From positions 1,116,001 through 1,180,000 of the forward strand of contig NZ_CP058306.1 of the NCBI RefSeq assembly GCF_013389595.1: DNA of 64,000 nt, given 5' to 3'. This stretch comes from Flavobacterium sp. I3-2. GTDB lineage: Bacteria; Bacteroidota; Bacteroidia; Flavobacteriales; Flavobacteriaceae. The notes below the pieces were generated by a model, which had not been told where the DNA came from, did no database searches, and was given only the letters and a program-made list of their open reading frames with translations. Below are positions 52,970 to 61,482 of this stretch, one piece after another (the first letter of the stretch is position 1; every line of letters begins with the position of its first letter). A program made the position numbers and the translations under genes.

Positions 52970-54241
52970 TTAGTTAATTATATCGAATCCGGTGTATTTT
53001 CTTAATACTTCTGGAATTACGATACCTTCTGGAGTTTGATAATTTTCTAAAATTCCAGCTAAAACACGAGGTAAAGCTAACGAACTTCCGTTTAATGTAT
53101 GTGCTAATTGCGTTTTTCCGTCTTTACCTTTGAAACGTAATTTTAAACGATTGGCTTGGAATGTTTCGAAATTAGATACTGATGAAATTTCTAACCAACG
53201 TTCTTGAGCAGTTGAATAAACCTCGAAATCATAAGTTAAAGCTGAAGTGAATCCCATATCACCACCGCATAAACGCAAAATACGGTAAGGTAATTTTAAT
53301 TCGTCTAAAATAGATTTTACATGTTCTACCATTCCGTCTAAAGCTTCATAAGATTTTTCTGGATGTTCGATGCGTACAATTTCTACTTTATCAAATTGGT
53401 GCAAACGGTTTAATCCACGAACGTGAGCTCCCCAAGAACCTGCTTCTCTACGGAAACATGGTGTGTAACCTGTTACAGCAACTGGCAATTCGCTTTCTTG
53501 TAAAATCACATCACGATAGATGTTAGTTACTGGAACTTCTGCTGTTGGAATTAAATATAAATCGTCTTTAGCATCGTGGTACATTTGCCCTTCTTTGTCT
53601 GGCAACTGACCTGTTCCGTAACCTGAAGCTTCGTTGATTAAATGCGGAACCTGAACTTCATTATATCCAGCTTCTGTATTTTTATCTAAGAAATAAGAAA
53701 TTAAAGCACGTTGTAATTTAGCTCCTTTTCCTTTGTAAACTGGGAAACCTGGCGCAGTAATTTTTGTACCTAATTCAAAATCGATGATGTCGTATTTTTT
53801 GATTAAATCCCAATGCGGAACAGCACCTTCATGTAATGTTGGAACTTCTCCAGATTCGAAAACGTTTAAGTTGTCGTCTGCAGATTTTCCTTCAGGAACA
53901 ATCTCTGTCGGTGTATTAGGTAATTTATATAATTCTTGAGTTAATTGCTCGGTTACTGCATTTAAAACTTCAGTAAGATTTTTAGTTGTTTCTTTAAAAT
54001 CGGCAGTTTGTTCTTTAATTGCAGCAGCTTCTTCTTTTTTACCTACTTTCATTAATTCACCAATTTCTTTGGATAGCTTATTCGATTCGGCAAGAATGTT
54101 ATCTAATTCAACTTGAGTACTTCTACGTTTTTCGTCAAGTTCCACAACTAATGCGATTAATTCCGAAGCATCGAAATTTCTCTTAGCAAGTGCTTTAACC
54201 ACTTTTTCTTGATTTTCTCTAATGTATGCTATCTGTAACAT
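52970..54241 (-). CDS. serS: Seryl-tRNA synthetase
   Basis: 423 residues, start ATG at 54241. N-terminal coiled-coil tRNA-binding arm (about 25-105), then the class II core with motif 2 (TPCFRREAGSWG) and motif 3 (LNGSSLALPRVLAGILENYQ). It charges tRNA-Ser. A TAAATTTG -7 box at 54268-54275 on the - strand precedes it. Confidence 0.96.
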   Translation of the reverse strand: MLQIAYIRENQEKVVKALAKRNFDASELIALVVELDEKRRSTQVELDNILAESNKLSKEIGELMKVGKKEEAAAIKEQTADFKETTKNLTEVLNAVTEQLTQELYKLPNTPTEIVPEGKSADDNLNVFESGEVPTLHEGAVPHWDLIKKYDIIDFELGTKITAPGFPVYKGKGAKLQRALISYFLDKNTEAGYNEVQVPHLINEASGYGTGQLPDKEGQMYHDAKDDLYLIPTAEVPVTNIYRDVILQESELPVAVTGYTPCFRREAGSWGAHVRGLNRLHQFDKVEIVRIEHPEKSYEALDGMVEHVKSILDELKLPYRILRLCGGDMGFTSALTYDFEVYSTAQERWLEISSVSNFETFQANRLKLRFKGKDGKTQLAHTLNGSSLALPRVLAGILENYQTPEGIVIPEVLRKYTGFDIIN

Positions 54242-54410
54242 AATAAAATAAAGTTTTTTATAGATAGCAAATTTACTAAATTAGAATGGCTTTCACTTTA
54301 TGATTTCTGAATATTTTTGATTTCATAATTTCCGATATGAATTTTTGATACAAAACGATTTGTAAAATGTTAAATTTTTATATATTTATAGGTAATTTAA
54401 AATTAAAACA

Positions 54411-54923
54411 ATGAATATTGAATTTAATCAAGCGAATAGAGTTAAAGGATTGATTTTTACAATAGTGTATTTAACTGTTGTTTTCGGAATCTTATTGTCT
54501 TTTTTTTCCCTTTTCGAAATTATTGATTATTTAGAAAATGGAAGCACTAAATTTAAAGTTATTTTAGGAGCTATCGGAATCATATTTCCTGTGCTTTTTT
54601 TGATAAGATTTGCGACTGACCGAGGTAGTTTTGTATTAAAAAATGATAAAATTTATATTGAAATTAATCATAAAAAATCACAAATTGATATTCAGCAAGT
54701 CGGAATGCTTATTTTTAATGATGGTCCTAGAAAAACCTTAGCCATTTATTCGAAATCGGGTCAAATTTTTGTGACACTTTGCCCCGTAATTGGTAAAACA
54801 GTTCCCGAAAAAATGCTTTTAGAAATCATTAATGAAATTTCTAAACACATCGAATTTAAAACTTCATCAAGAAAAGAAAAAACTTTAGGTCAAGAATATT
54901 TAGTAACCATTTATAATAGATAA
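54411..54923 (+). CDS. Hypothetical two-TM membrane protein
   Basis: 170 residues with two TM helices (about 13-35 and 45-65) and a soluble C-terminal part (KNDKIYIEINHKKSQIDIQQVG). The stretch resembles bacterial PH-like folds in spacing but without a firm motif. Starts a two-gene unit with the next gene, 2 bp downstream. Confidence 0.6.
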   Translation: MNIEFNQANRVKGLIFTIVYLTVVFGILLSFFSLFEIIDYLENGSTKFKVILGAIGIIFPVLFLIRFATDRGSFVLKNDKIYIEINHKKSQIDIQQVGMLIFNDGPRKTLAIYSKSGQIFVTLCPVIGKTVPEKMLLEIINEISKHIEFKTSSRKEKTLGQEYLVTIYNR

Positions 54924-54925
54924 AT

Positions 54926-55402
54926 ATGTTAGTTTCTGAAACAACTTATTATGTTGTAGTTGCAATAATAGCAGCGTCAATCATGGCTTTTCCGCTTTAT
55001 GCGCGTTTTGTAAAAAAACAAGATAATAAATATGATATTATTTACTTTTTATTATTGATTTTATTTCCGATAAATTGGAACACACCAACCGTTTATACGA
55101 TTACAGATTGTAATGAATTTTCTAAAGAAGTACTTTTGCTTCCGACAGAAAGAGACGGAATTTCATTTGGAATGGGTTCGTTTAACTATATCATTAATAA
55201 CTCTAATAAAAATTTGTATTTTGAGAATGTTTATTACGGTGATGTCAAACCTAATGAAAATGTTTCTGATATAGAAATCGAATCAGGTGCTGTTGAAAAA
55301 ATTAATATAATAAGTATCGATTATTTGTTTACAGAGCCAGATGAATTTGTGTCTTCAAAGTCAGGCGGAGCGGTTAAAACTGTTTTATATTGTCTAGATT
55401 AA
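54926..55402 (+). CDS. Hypothetical membrane protein
   Basis: 158 residues, two hydrophobic helices near the N-terminus (about 8-25 and 38-55), then an extracytoplasmic part with two Cys (ITDCNEF and VLYCLD). No family recognised. Likely co-transcribed with the preceding gene. Confidence 0.55.
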   Translation: MLVSETTYYVVVAIIAASIMAFPLYARFVKKQDNKYDIIYFLLLILFPINWNTPTVYTITDCNEFSKEVLLLPTERDGISFGMGSFNYIINNSNKNLYFENVYYGDVKPNENVSDIEIESGAVEKINIISIDYLFTEPDEFVSSKSGGAVKTVLYCLD

Positions 55403-55484
55403 TTTCATGAAATTTTTACAAAAGTCATTTTTTTAATTCTAAATAAAATAAATAATTTATTTTTGAATTAAATATCAAACTGTT

Positions 55485-57413
55485 ATGAAATTAAAAGGAC
55501 TTGTTTGTTGTTTGTTTGCGTCTGGATTTGCATTTGCACAAACTTCTCACATAGATACGGATTATCAAAAAATGATTGAAAGAGAAATGCAATCTGCGCA
55601 AAAAAAGATGGCTTTTCGATACAATCCAAATACGCAAAATTATGATATCCGTTATCATAAAATCGAATTAACCGTAAATCCTGCTGTTTATTCAGTTTCT
55701 GGAAAAGTTACTTCTCGTTTCAAAGCTACTTCCGGAACTTTGAATTCGGTAGTTTTTGATTTAAGTAGTCCGCTTGTAGTTTCTTCAGTGAAACAAGGTA
55801 CAACTAATCTTATTTTTAATCAGTTAAATAACGAATTGATAATTCAGTTAGCTCATCCTGTTGCCTTAAATCAAGAAGGCGAAGTTGAAATTACGTATTC
55901 AGGTGCGCCAACTTATGTAAACGAAGCTTTTACAACAAGTCAGCATAATGGAACTCCGATTATGTGGACACTTTCTGAGCCATTTGGTGCTAGAGATTGG
56001 TGGCCATGTAAACAGGATTTGACAGATAAAATCGAAAATATTGATTTTTACATTACTGCGCCATCTGCTTATAAAGGTGTTGCAAACGGATTGGAGATTT
56101 CTGAAATAACCAATAATAACGGAACAAAAACGGTTCATTATCAACATAATTATGCAATTCCTGCTTATTTAGTTGCTTTTGCAGTAACCAATTATCAAGT
56201 TTATACTCAAAATGCTGGAACAGCTCCAAATACTTTTCCGATTGTAAATTATTTATATCCTGAAAATTACAATACTGCGGTAAATCAAGTGGCAGTTACT
56301 CTACCAATTATGAATTTGTTTGAAAGTTTGTTTGAAACTTATCCTTTTCATGAAGAGAAATACGGTCATGCACAATTTGGATGGGGCGGAGGCATGGAGC
56401 ATACTACGGTTTCGTTTATGGGAGGATTTTCTCGAGATTTAATTGCGCACGAATTGGCACATCATTGGTTTGGAAATAAAATCACTTGCGGAACTTGGAA
56501 AGATATTTGGTTAAATGAAGGATTCGCAGAATATATGTCGGGATTGGTTTTTGAACATTTGGATGGACAAACCGCATTTACAAATTGGAAAAGCAATAAA
56601 ATTCAGAATATAACTTCGCAGCCTGGAGGAAATCTTTATTTGACAGATGCACAAGCGGAAGATTCTGACCGTATTTTTAGCGGAAGGTTGACTTATGATA
56701 AAGGTTCGATGGTGGTTCATATGTTGCGTTACGTTTTGGGTGATGCTAATTTTTACCAAGGAATGAAAAATTATTTAGCTGACCCAAATTTAGCTTATGA
56801 TTTTGCTATAACAACACAATTAAAAACACATTTAGAAACCGTTTCGGGTCAAGATTTGACGGAGTTTTTTAATGATTGGATTTATGGTCAAGGTTATCCA
56901 ATTTACAATGCTGCAGTTCAGGTTTTAGGAAATAATCAGGTTCGTGTAAATTTATCACAAACTACTTCGCATAATTCGGTTTCGTTTTTTGAAATGCCCG
57001 TGAAAATTAAGTTTTTTGGAACAAATAATCAAAGTGAAACCGTTGTTTTAAATCACACCCAAAACAATCAAGAGTTTATTGTAGATTTACCATTTGAAGT
57101 CCCGACGAATGTAGTTATTAATCCAGATAAAGATATCATTACCAAAAATGAATCTTATACTTTAGGAAATGATTCTTTTGATAAACTTTCAAATGCGATT
57201 CAAGTTTCGCCAAATCCTGTTTCTGATGTTTTGACTATTGAAAAACAAGGTGATTTCGAAATTCAAACGATTGATGTTTTTTCGGTAAATGGACAAAAGG
57301 TTTTAAAAAACGTCAGTAATCCTGTTGAGGTTTCGCAATTGTCAAGCGGAAATTATATTGCTGTAATTACTACTGATTTAGGGATATTTCATAAAAAATT
57401 TATAAAAAAGTAA
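55485..57413 (+). CDS. M1-family aminopeptidase with T9SS sorting domain
   Basis: 642 residues. Signal peptide ending FAQ; aminopeptidase N-like beta domain, then the gluzincin catalytic core with GWGGGMEHTT and H322-E323-x2-H326 (HELAHHWFG), and zinc-binding Glu in NEGFAEYM. The C-terminal ~75 residues are a type A sorting signal (VSPNPVSDVLTI, LSSGNYIAVI). A secreted peptidase, probably cell-surface attached. Confidence 0.9.
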   Translation: MKLKGLVCCLFASGFAFAQTSHIDTDYQKMIEREMQSAQKKMAFRYNPNTQNYDIRYHKIELTVNPAVYSVSGKVTSRFKATSGTLNSVVFDLSSPLVVSSVKQGTTNLIFNQLNNELIIQLAHPVALNQEGEVEITYSGAPTYVNEAFTTSQHNGTPIMWTLSEPFGARDWWPCKQDLTDKIENIDFYITAPSAYKGVANGLEISEITNNNGTKTVHYQHNYAIPAYLVAFAVTNYQVYTQNAGTAPNTFPIVNYLYPENYNTAVNQVAVTLPIMNLFESLFETYPFHEEKYGHAQFGWGGGMEHTTVSFMGGFSRDLIAHELAHHWFGNKITCGTWKDIWLNEGFAEYMSGLVFEHLDGQTAFTNWKSNKIQNITSQPGGNLYLTDAQAEDSDRIFSGRLTYDKGSMVVHMLRYVLGDANFYQGMKNYLADPNLAYDFAITTQLKTHLETVSGQDLTEFFNDWIYGQGYPIYNAAVQVLGNNQVRVNLSQTTSHNSVSFFEMPVKIKFFGTNNQSETVVLNHTQNNQEFIVDLPFEVPTNVVINPDKDIITKNESYTLGNDSFDKLSNAIQVSPNPVSDVLTIEKQGDFEIQTIDVFSVNGQKVLKNVSNPVEVSQLSSGNYIAVITTDLGIFHKKFIKK

Positions 57414-57427
57414 TAGTTTGAAAATAG

Positions 57428-57461
57428 TTTGGCGTATAGTTGAACTAAAATCTTACTTTTG
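57428..57461 (+). promoter_or_regulatory. Promoter of rseP
   Basis: TTTG at 57428-57431 and TACTTTTG at 57454-57461, spacer 22 nt, consistent with the Bacteroidota consensus. Confidence 0.55.
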
Positions 57462-57492
57462 CTAAACTTAAAAATAAATCTTATTTATTAGA

Positions 57493-58842
57493 ATGGATAT
57501 TGTAATTAAATTAACTCAGTTTTTACTGAGTTTATCTTTATTAATCGTTTTACACGAATTAGGACATTTTATTCCTGCTAAATTATTTAAAACTCGAGTT
57601 GAGAAATTCTATTTATTTTTCGATGTAAAATTTTCACTTTTCAAAAAGAAAATCGGAGAAACCACTTACGGAATTGGATGGTTACCTTTAGGTGGATATG
57701 TAAAAATTGCCGGTATGATTGACGAAAGTATGGATACTGAACAAATGAAACAAGAGCCACAACCTTGGGAATTTCGTTCAAAACCAGCTTGGCAGCGTTT
57801 AATTATCATGTTAGGTGGAGTAACCGTAAACTTTATTTTAGCATTTGTTATATATATTGGAATGACTTATTTCTACGGAGATAAATACATTGCAAATTCA
57901 GAATTGAAAGATGGTGTTTGGGTAGTTTCAGAACCTTTGGAACAAGCTGGAATGCAATCAGGTGATAAAATTATTTCGATTGATGGGCATTCGTTAGATC
58001 GTTTTAACGAAGCTAATGCAGAGTTAATTACGGCTAAAGAATTAGTGGTTGATAGAAACGGTGAACAAAAAACGATCCAATTACCTGTTGATTTTGTTGA
58101 CCAATTGATGAAAAACAAAACTGAAGGTGGATTAGTTATTCCTAGAATTCCTGTAATTGTTTCTGCAATCGATGAAACGTCACCAAATTTTGAAACTTTA
58201 CAAGTAAAAGATTTTATCAAACAACTTAATGGACAAGAGATAAAATATGCAGATGAATTTAAATCTGCGTTAGAAGCTTATAAAGGACAAACGGTTGATG
58301 CTGTAATTGTTCGTGATAATAAAGAACAAAATGTACAATTAAAAGTTGATGCAGAGGGTAAATTAAATATGGCTTTTGCAATGGGTGTTAATTTAAACGA
58401 TGCTGAAAAGTTGGGGTTGTTTAAATTAAATACCGATCATTATACATTAGCAGAATCTATTCCGGTTGGATTACAATTAGGAGTTGATAAATTGGTTGGA
58501 TACGGAAAACAATTAAAAATGATTGCTTCTCCAGAAACTGGGGCGTATAAAGGTGTTGGTGGATTCAAAGCAATTTTTGATATTTTTCCTCAAACTTGGA
58601 GTTGGGAAGCATTTTGGAGTATTACTGCTTTGTTGTCAATTATGCTTGGGGTTATGAATTTATTACCTATTCCGGCATTAGATGGTGGGCATGTTATGTT
58701 TTTGTTATACGAAATGATTTCAGGTCGTAAACCAAGTGATAAGTTTATGGAATATGCGCAAACAATTGGTTTTGTTTTACTTATCGCATTGCTTTTATTT
58801 GCTAATGGTAACGATATTTATAAGTCGATTGTAGGTAAGTAA
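57493..58842 (+). CDS. rseP: RIP metalloprotease RseP (site-2 protease)
   Basis: 449 residues. HELGH at residues 21-25 in the first TM gives the zinc site, one or two PDZ domains follow (about 130-320), and the C-terminal NLLPIPALDGGHV supplies the third zinc ligand. It cleaves anti-sigma factors and signal peptide remnants within the membrane. Complete. Confidence 0.93.
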   Translation: MDIVIKLTQFLLSLSLLIVLHELGHFIPAKLFKTRVEKFYLFFDVKFSLFKKKIGETTYGIGWLPLGGYVKIAGMIDESMDTEQMKQEPQPWEFRSKPAWQRLIIMLGGVTVNFILAFVIYIGMTYFYGDKYIANSELKDGVWVVSEPLEQAGMQSGDKIISIDGHSLDRFNEANAELITAKELVVDRNGEQKTIQLPVDFVDQLMKNKTEGGLVIPRIPVIVSAIDETSPNFETLQVKDFIKQLNGQEIKYADEFKSALEAYKGQTVDAVIVRDNKEQNVQLKVDAEGKLNMAFAMGVNLNDAEKLGLFKLNTDHYTLAESIPVGLQLGVDKLVGYGKQLKMIASPETGAYKGVGGFKAIFDIFPQTWSWEAFWSITALLSIMLGVMNLLPIPALDGGHVMFLLYEMISGRKPSDKFMEYAQTIGFVLLIALLLFANGNDIYKSIVGK

Positions 58843-58870
58843 AAAAGATTCATTTTTTTTCGGCTTAGGC

Positions 58871-58901
58871 TTTGCAGAAATGAAAAATCGTTCTATATTT
58901 G
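58871..58901 (+). promoter_or_regulatory. Promoter of the tRNA-Asn array
   Basis: TTTG at 58871-58874 and TATATTTG at 58894-58901, spacer 19 nt; near-perfect consensus, 24 bp before the first tRNA. Confidence 0.8.
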
Positions 58902-58925
58902 CATCGCAATAAAGGTAACACACCT

Positions 58926-58999
58926 TCCTCCTTAGCTCAGTTGGTTAGAGCATCTGACTGTTAATCAGAGGGTCCTTGGTTCGAGCCCAAGAGGGGGAG
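58926..58999 (+). tRNA. tRNA-Asn (GTT), copy 1
   Basis: 74 nt. TCCTCCT pairs with AGGGGGA, discriminator G, anticodon loop CTGTTAA with anticodon GTT, and T-loop GGTTCGAGCCC. CCA is not encoded. Confidence 0.95.
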
Positions 59000-59060
59000 C
59001 AAAATGCCTAAAGCACGTTCTTATTTATTGCAAATAAAAAGAAACTGAAAAGTTACAGTT

Positions 59061-59134
59061 TCCTCCTTAGCTCAGTTGGTTAGAGCATCTGACTGTTAAT
59101 CAGAGGGTCCTTGGTTCGAGCCCAAGAGGGGGAG
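59061..59134 (+). tRNA. tRNA-Asn (GTT), copy 2
   Basis: Identical to copy 1; separated from it by a 61-bp spacer that differs from the other spacers. Confidence 0.95.
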
Positions 59135-59194
59135 CAAATTACGCAAGTAATAATCTTTTATTTATTGTTTTTAGAAACTTAAAAATTTAAAGTT

Positions 59195-59268
59195 TCCTCC
59201 TTAGCTCAGTTGGTTAGAGCATCTGACTGTTAATCAGAGGGTCCTTGGTTCGAGCCCAAGAGGGGGAG
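59195..59268 (+). tRNA. tRNA-Asn (GTT), copy 3
   Basis: Identical to copy 1. The flank GCAAATTACGCAAGTA at its 3' side is shared with copy 2, showing local duplication. Confidence 0.95.
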
Positions 59269-59308
59269 CAAATTACGCAAGTAGTCAAAATTTTTTAAAT
59301 TCTAAGTT

Positions 59309-59382
59309 TCCTCCTTAGCTCAGTTGGTTAGAGCATCTGACTGTTAATCAGAGGGTCCTTGGTTCGAGCCCAAGAGGGGGAG
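59309..59382 (+). tRNA. tRNA-Asn (GTT), copy 4
   Basis: Identical to copy 1; last of the array, followed by a terminator. Confidence 0.95.
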
Positions 59383-59392
59383 CAAAACAACA

Positions 59393-59423
59393 AAGCCTTT
59401 ACAGAAATGTAAGGGCTTTTTTC
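59393..59423 (+). terminator. Terminator of the tRNA-Asn array
   Basis: AAGCCTTTACA / TGTAAGGGCTT with GAAA loop and a T-run, 10 nt after the last tRNA. Confidence 0.85.
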
Positions 59424-59617
59424 GTTTATGTACCACTGTAAAGCATTTTGTCAACTTTTAATACATGAAATGCTAAGTTAGTTATGGTGGAAAAGGTGTA
59501 AAATTCGGGGGAATATTATTTTTAAAAAAGGGGGAATTCAAATCTTCATTTTTAAAATGGGGACTTATTGTAAGTCAGTTTGTTACGTCAATGTTTTTAA
59601 CTAAAAAAATATTGAAA

Positions 59618-59752
59618 ATGAACTTTAATCAAGTGAAAGTGTTATTCGTTTTGCGAAAAAATAAACCGAATAATCAAGGATTATGTCCTTTAGTTTGCAG
59701 AATTACCATTAATTCTTAAAGACGTGAATTAAATACAGACTTTCTTCAATAA
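59618..59752 (+). pseudogene. Tyrosine-recombinase N-terminal relic
   Basis: In frame from the ATG at 59618: MNFNQVKVLFVLRKNKPNNQ followed by GLCPLVCRITINS, a stop, then RRELNTDF and another stop at 59750. This is the arm-binding N-terminus of Bacteroidota integrases ('...PIxxRITxNGKRxExxTG...'), with the catalytic domain absent. It is 235 bp downstream of the tRNA-Asn array. Confidence 0.6.
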
Positions 59753-60015
59753 AGCAATATTTTATATAACTCAATTGGTTTAAACACTACATGACTCACA
59801 TTAAATTAACGCGTTTTATTTAGTTTAAAACCTCTGCTATTATAGTTTACTAGAACTGATTTTTTGTAAATTGTTCTTTGATTTGAATTAACGTCTATAA
59901 ATTACAATTAGATTATTTAACTAAAATTATTGTAATTTGTAAAATTTTTATCATAATTTTTATTGTATTTAAAAAAAAATTATACTTTAGTAAGAAATTT
60001 TAAAAATGTAATCTT
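59753..60015. other. AT-rich spacer
   Basis: 263 bp between the integrase relic and the surface-protein gene. No ORF, repeat or RNA structure supported; the upstream 59424-59617 also shows no gene. Confidence 0.5.
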
Positions 60016-60570
60016 ATGAAAAAAATTAAAGTTTTATCCGTAGTGTTTTCAATTTTTGCTTTTGCAAATGTTCATTCTCAAGATTTGAGTTCAGATTCTC
60101 ATACGATCGGAATAACCATTCCATCAGTTGCAATTGTAGATATTGAACCAGAAGCATCAAAAAGCATCACCATGGCTTTTACTGCTCCAACAGAAGCTGG
60201 ATTATCTGCTGTTGCACCTGCAAATAATACAAGTTTATGGCTGAATTATTCTTTTATACCTACAGCAGTTAATCTAAAAGCTAACATTTCAGTTGAAATT
60301 GACGCATTAGTTCCTGGAGTTGATATTTCTGTTAAAGCTGCAGCTCCAACTACGACTGTATCTGGTGGAACGTTAGGAAATGCGTTAACAACTGCAGTTG
60401 TGCTATCAAGTTCACCAACAAATATTATTTCAGATATTGGTGCTTCCTATACAGGAGACGGAGCTTCTAATGGATATAATTTAACTTATTCGTTAGCATC
60501 GACTACCGATTATGCAAATTTGTATGCCCAAACGCCAAGTGTAACAGTTACTTATACAATTAGCGAATAA
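60016..60570 (+). CDS. Secreted beta-sandwich protein, possible surface subunit
   Basis: 184 residues with a signal peptide ending HSQ (about residue 22). The mature part is strand-rich, poor in charge, Ala/Ser/Thr/Val-rich (IGITIPSVAIVDIEPE, then regularly spaced strands to VTVTYTISE). It resembles DUF4402/WxL-like or pilin-type beta-sandwiches. Its position before a chaperone-like gene and a large barrel gene suggests a secreted subunit. A terminator follows, so it may be made in excess over the assembly genes. Confidence 0.65.
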   Translation: MKKIKVLSVVFSIFAFANVHSQDLSSDSHTIGITIPSVAIVDIEPEASKSITMAFTAPTEAGLSAVAPANNTSLWLNYSFIPTAVNLKANISVEIDALVPGVDISVKAAAPTTTVSGGTLGNALTTAVVLSSSPTNIISDIGASYTGDGASNGYNLTYSLASTTDYANLYAQTPSVTVTYTISE

Positions 60571-60605
60571 AAATTTTATTGTACGAAATCATTTCGAATA
60601 GAAAT

Positions 60606-60641
60606 AGTGTCGCTTTACATAAATTAGTCGACACTTTTTTT
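60606..60641 (+). terminator. Terminator after the surface-subunit gene
   Basis: AGTGTCG / CGACACT stem with a 16-nt loop and seven Ts; likely partial, allowing lower expression of the next genes. Confidence 0.7.
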
Positions 60642-60681
60642 ATTTAATAGTTTACAGATATTCTAATTTCATATTTTTTTT

Positions 60682-61482
60682 ATGATGAGTTTCAAAAAAA
60701 TATTTTTGTTAATTATTTTTAGCTGTACTTATGTAAATAGTAGTGCTAACATTGTAATTACAAATGGTTTAACGCATAGCTATAAAGTTAAAAATGGAAC
60801 CGTTCAAAAAGGTATCATTACAATTGAAAATACGGCTCATGTTTCTCAAAACGTTAAGCTAAATCAGCAGGATTATAGTTACAATGCAAGTGGTACTTCT
60901 TTATATGAAGATTTCGGTAAAAACGAAAGAAGCAATCTGAAATGGATTACGTTAAGTACGAATTTAATTAAAATTGATGCTAAAAGTAAGGTTAATGTTT
61001 CTTATGAAATTAAAATTCCTGAAAATGCATTTTCTGGAAGTTGTTGGAGCGTGGTTATGGTTGAACCTGTAGATGAGATTCTGCCAAGTGATAATAAAAC
61101 AGGTTTCCAAATCAAAACGGTTGTTCGATATAGTATTCAAATAGTTACAACGAATATTGAACCAGCAAAAACTTTGTTGACTTTTGATTCTATTGAATTA
61201 AAAAAGAATGAAACCAAGAATTTTTTGCAACTAGCAATTTCTAATTCTGGAGAAAGCTTTCAAATTGTTGATACATCTATTGAAATATTTGATAGCAAAA
61301 CTGGGAAAAATCTGGGAAAATTTAAAAGCGATAAACAAAGTTTATTGCCCAATAATTCCAAAATGTTTTCCATTGATGTTAGTCAAATTCCTTCTGGAAA
61401 TTATAGCGCTACAGTACTTGCAAACGGCGATGAAGATTATGTTTTCGGAATAAACATTGAGTTAGAGATACCAAATGAATAA
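60682..61482 (+). CDS. Periplasmic chaperone-like / DUF916-like protein
   Basis: 266 residues with a signal peptide ending SSA (about residue 23). Two Ig-like halves: residues about 25-140 with a G1-like ISVSYEIKIPENAFSG region, and 145-260 with LLTFDSIELKKNE and IFDSKTGKNLGK. The pattern fits DUF916-like or periplasmic pilus-chaperone-like folds. It overlaps the barrel gene by 8 nt, implying joint function. Confidence 0.6.
   Translation: MMSFKKIFLLIIFSCTYVNSSANIVITNGLTHSYKVKNGTVQKGIITIENTAHVSQNVKLNQQDYSYNASGTSLYEDFGKNERSNLKWITLSTNLIKIDAKSKVNVSYEIKIPENAFSGSCWSVVMVEPVDEILPSDNKTGFQIKTVVRYSIQIVTTNIEPAKTLLTFDSIELKKNETKNFLQLAISNSGESFQIVDTSIEIFDSKTGKNLGKFKSDKQSLLPNNSKMFSIDVSQIPSGNYSATVLANGDEDYVFGINIELEIPNE

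Noticed and set aside
58926..59382. Regular repeats with spacers, CRISPR-like
   Set aside because: The repeat unit folds as a tRNA-Asn with matched acceptor arms, and spacers differ in length from 40 to 61 bp; no cas genes.
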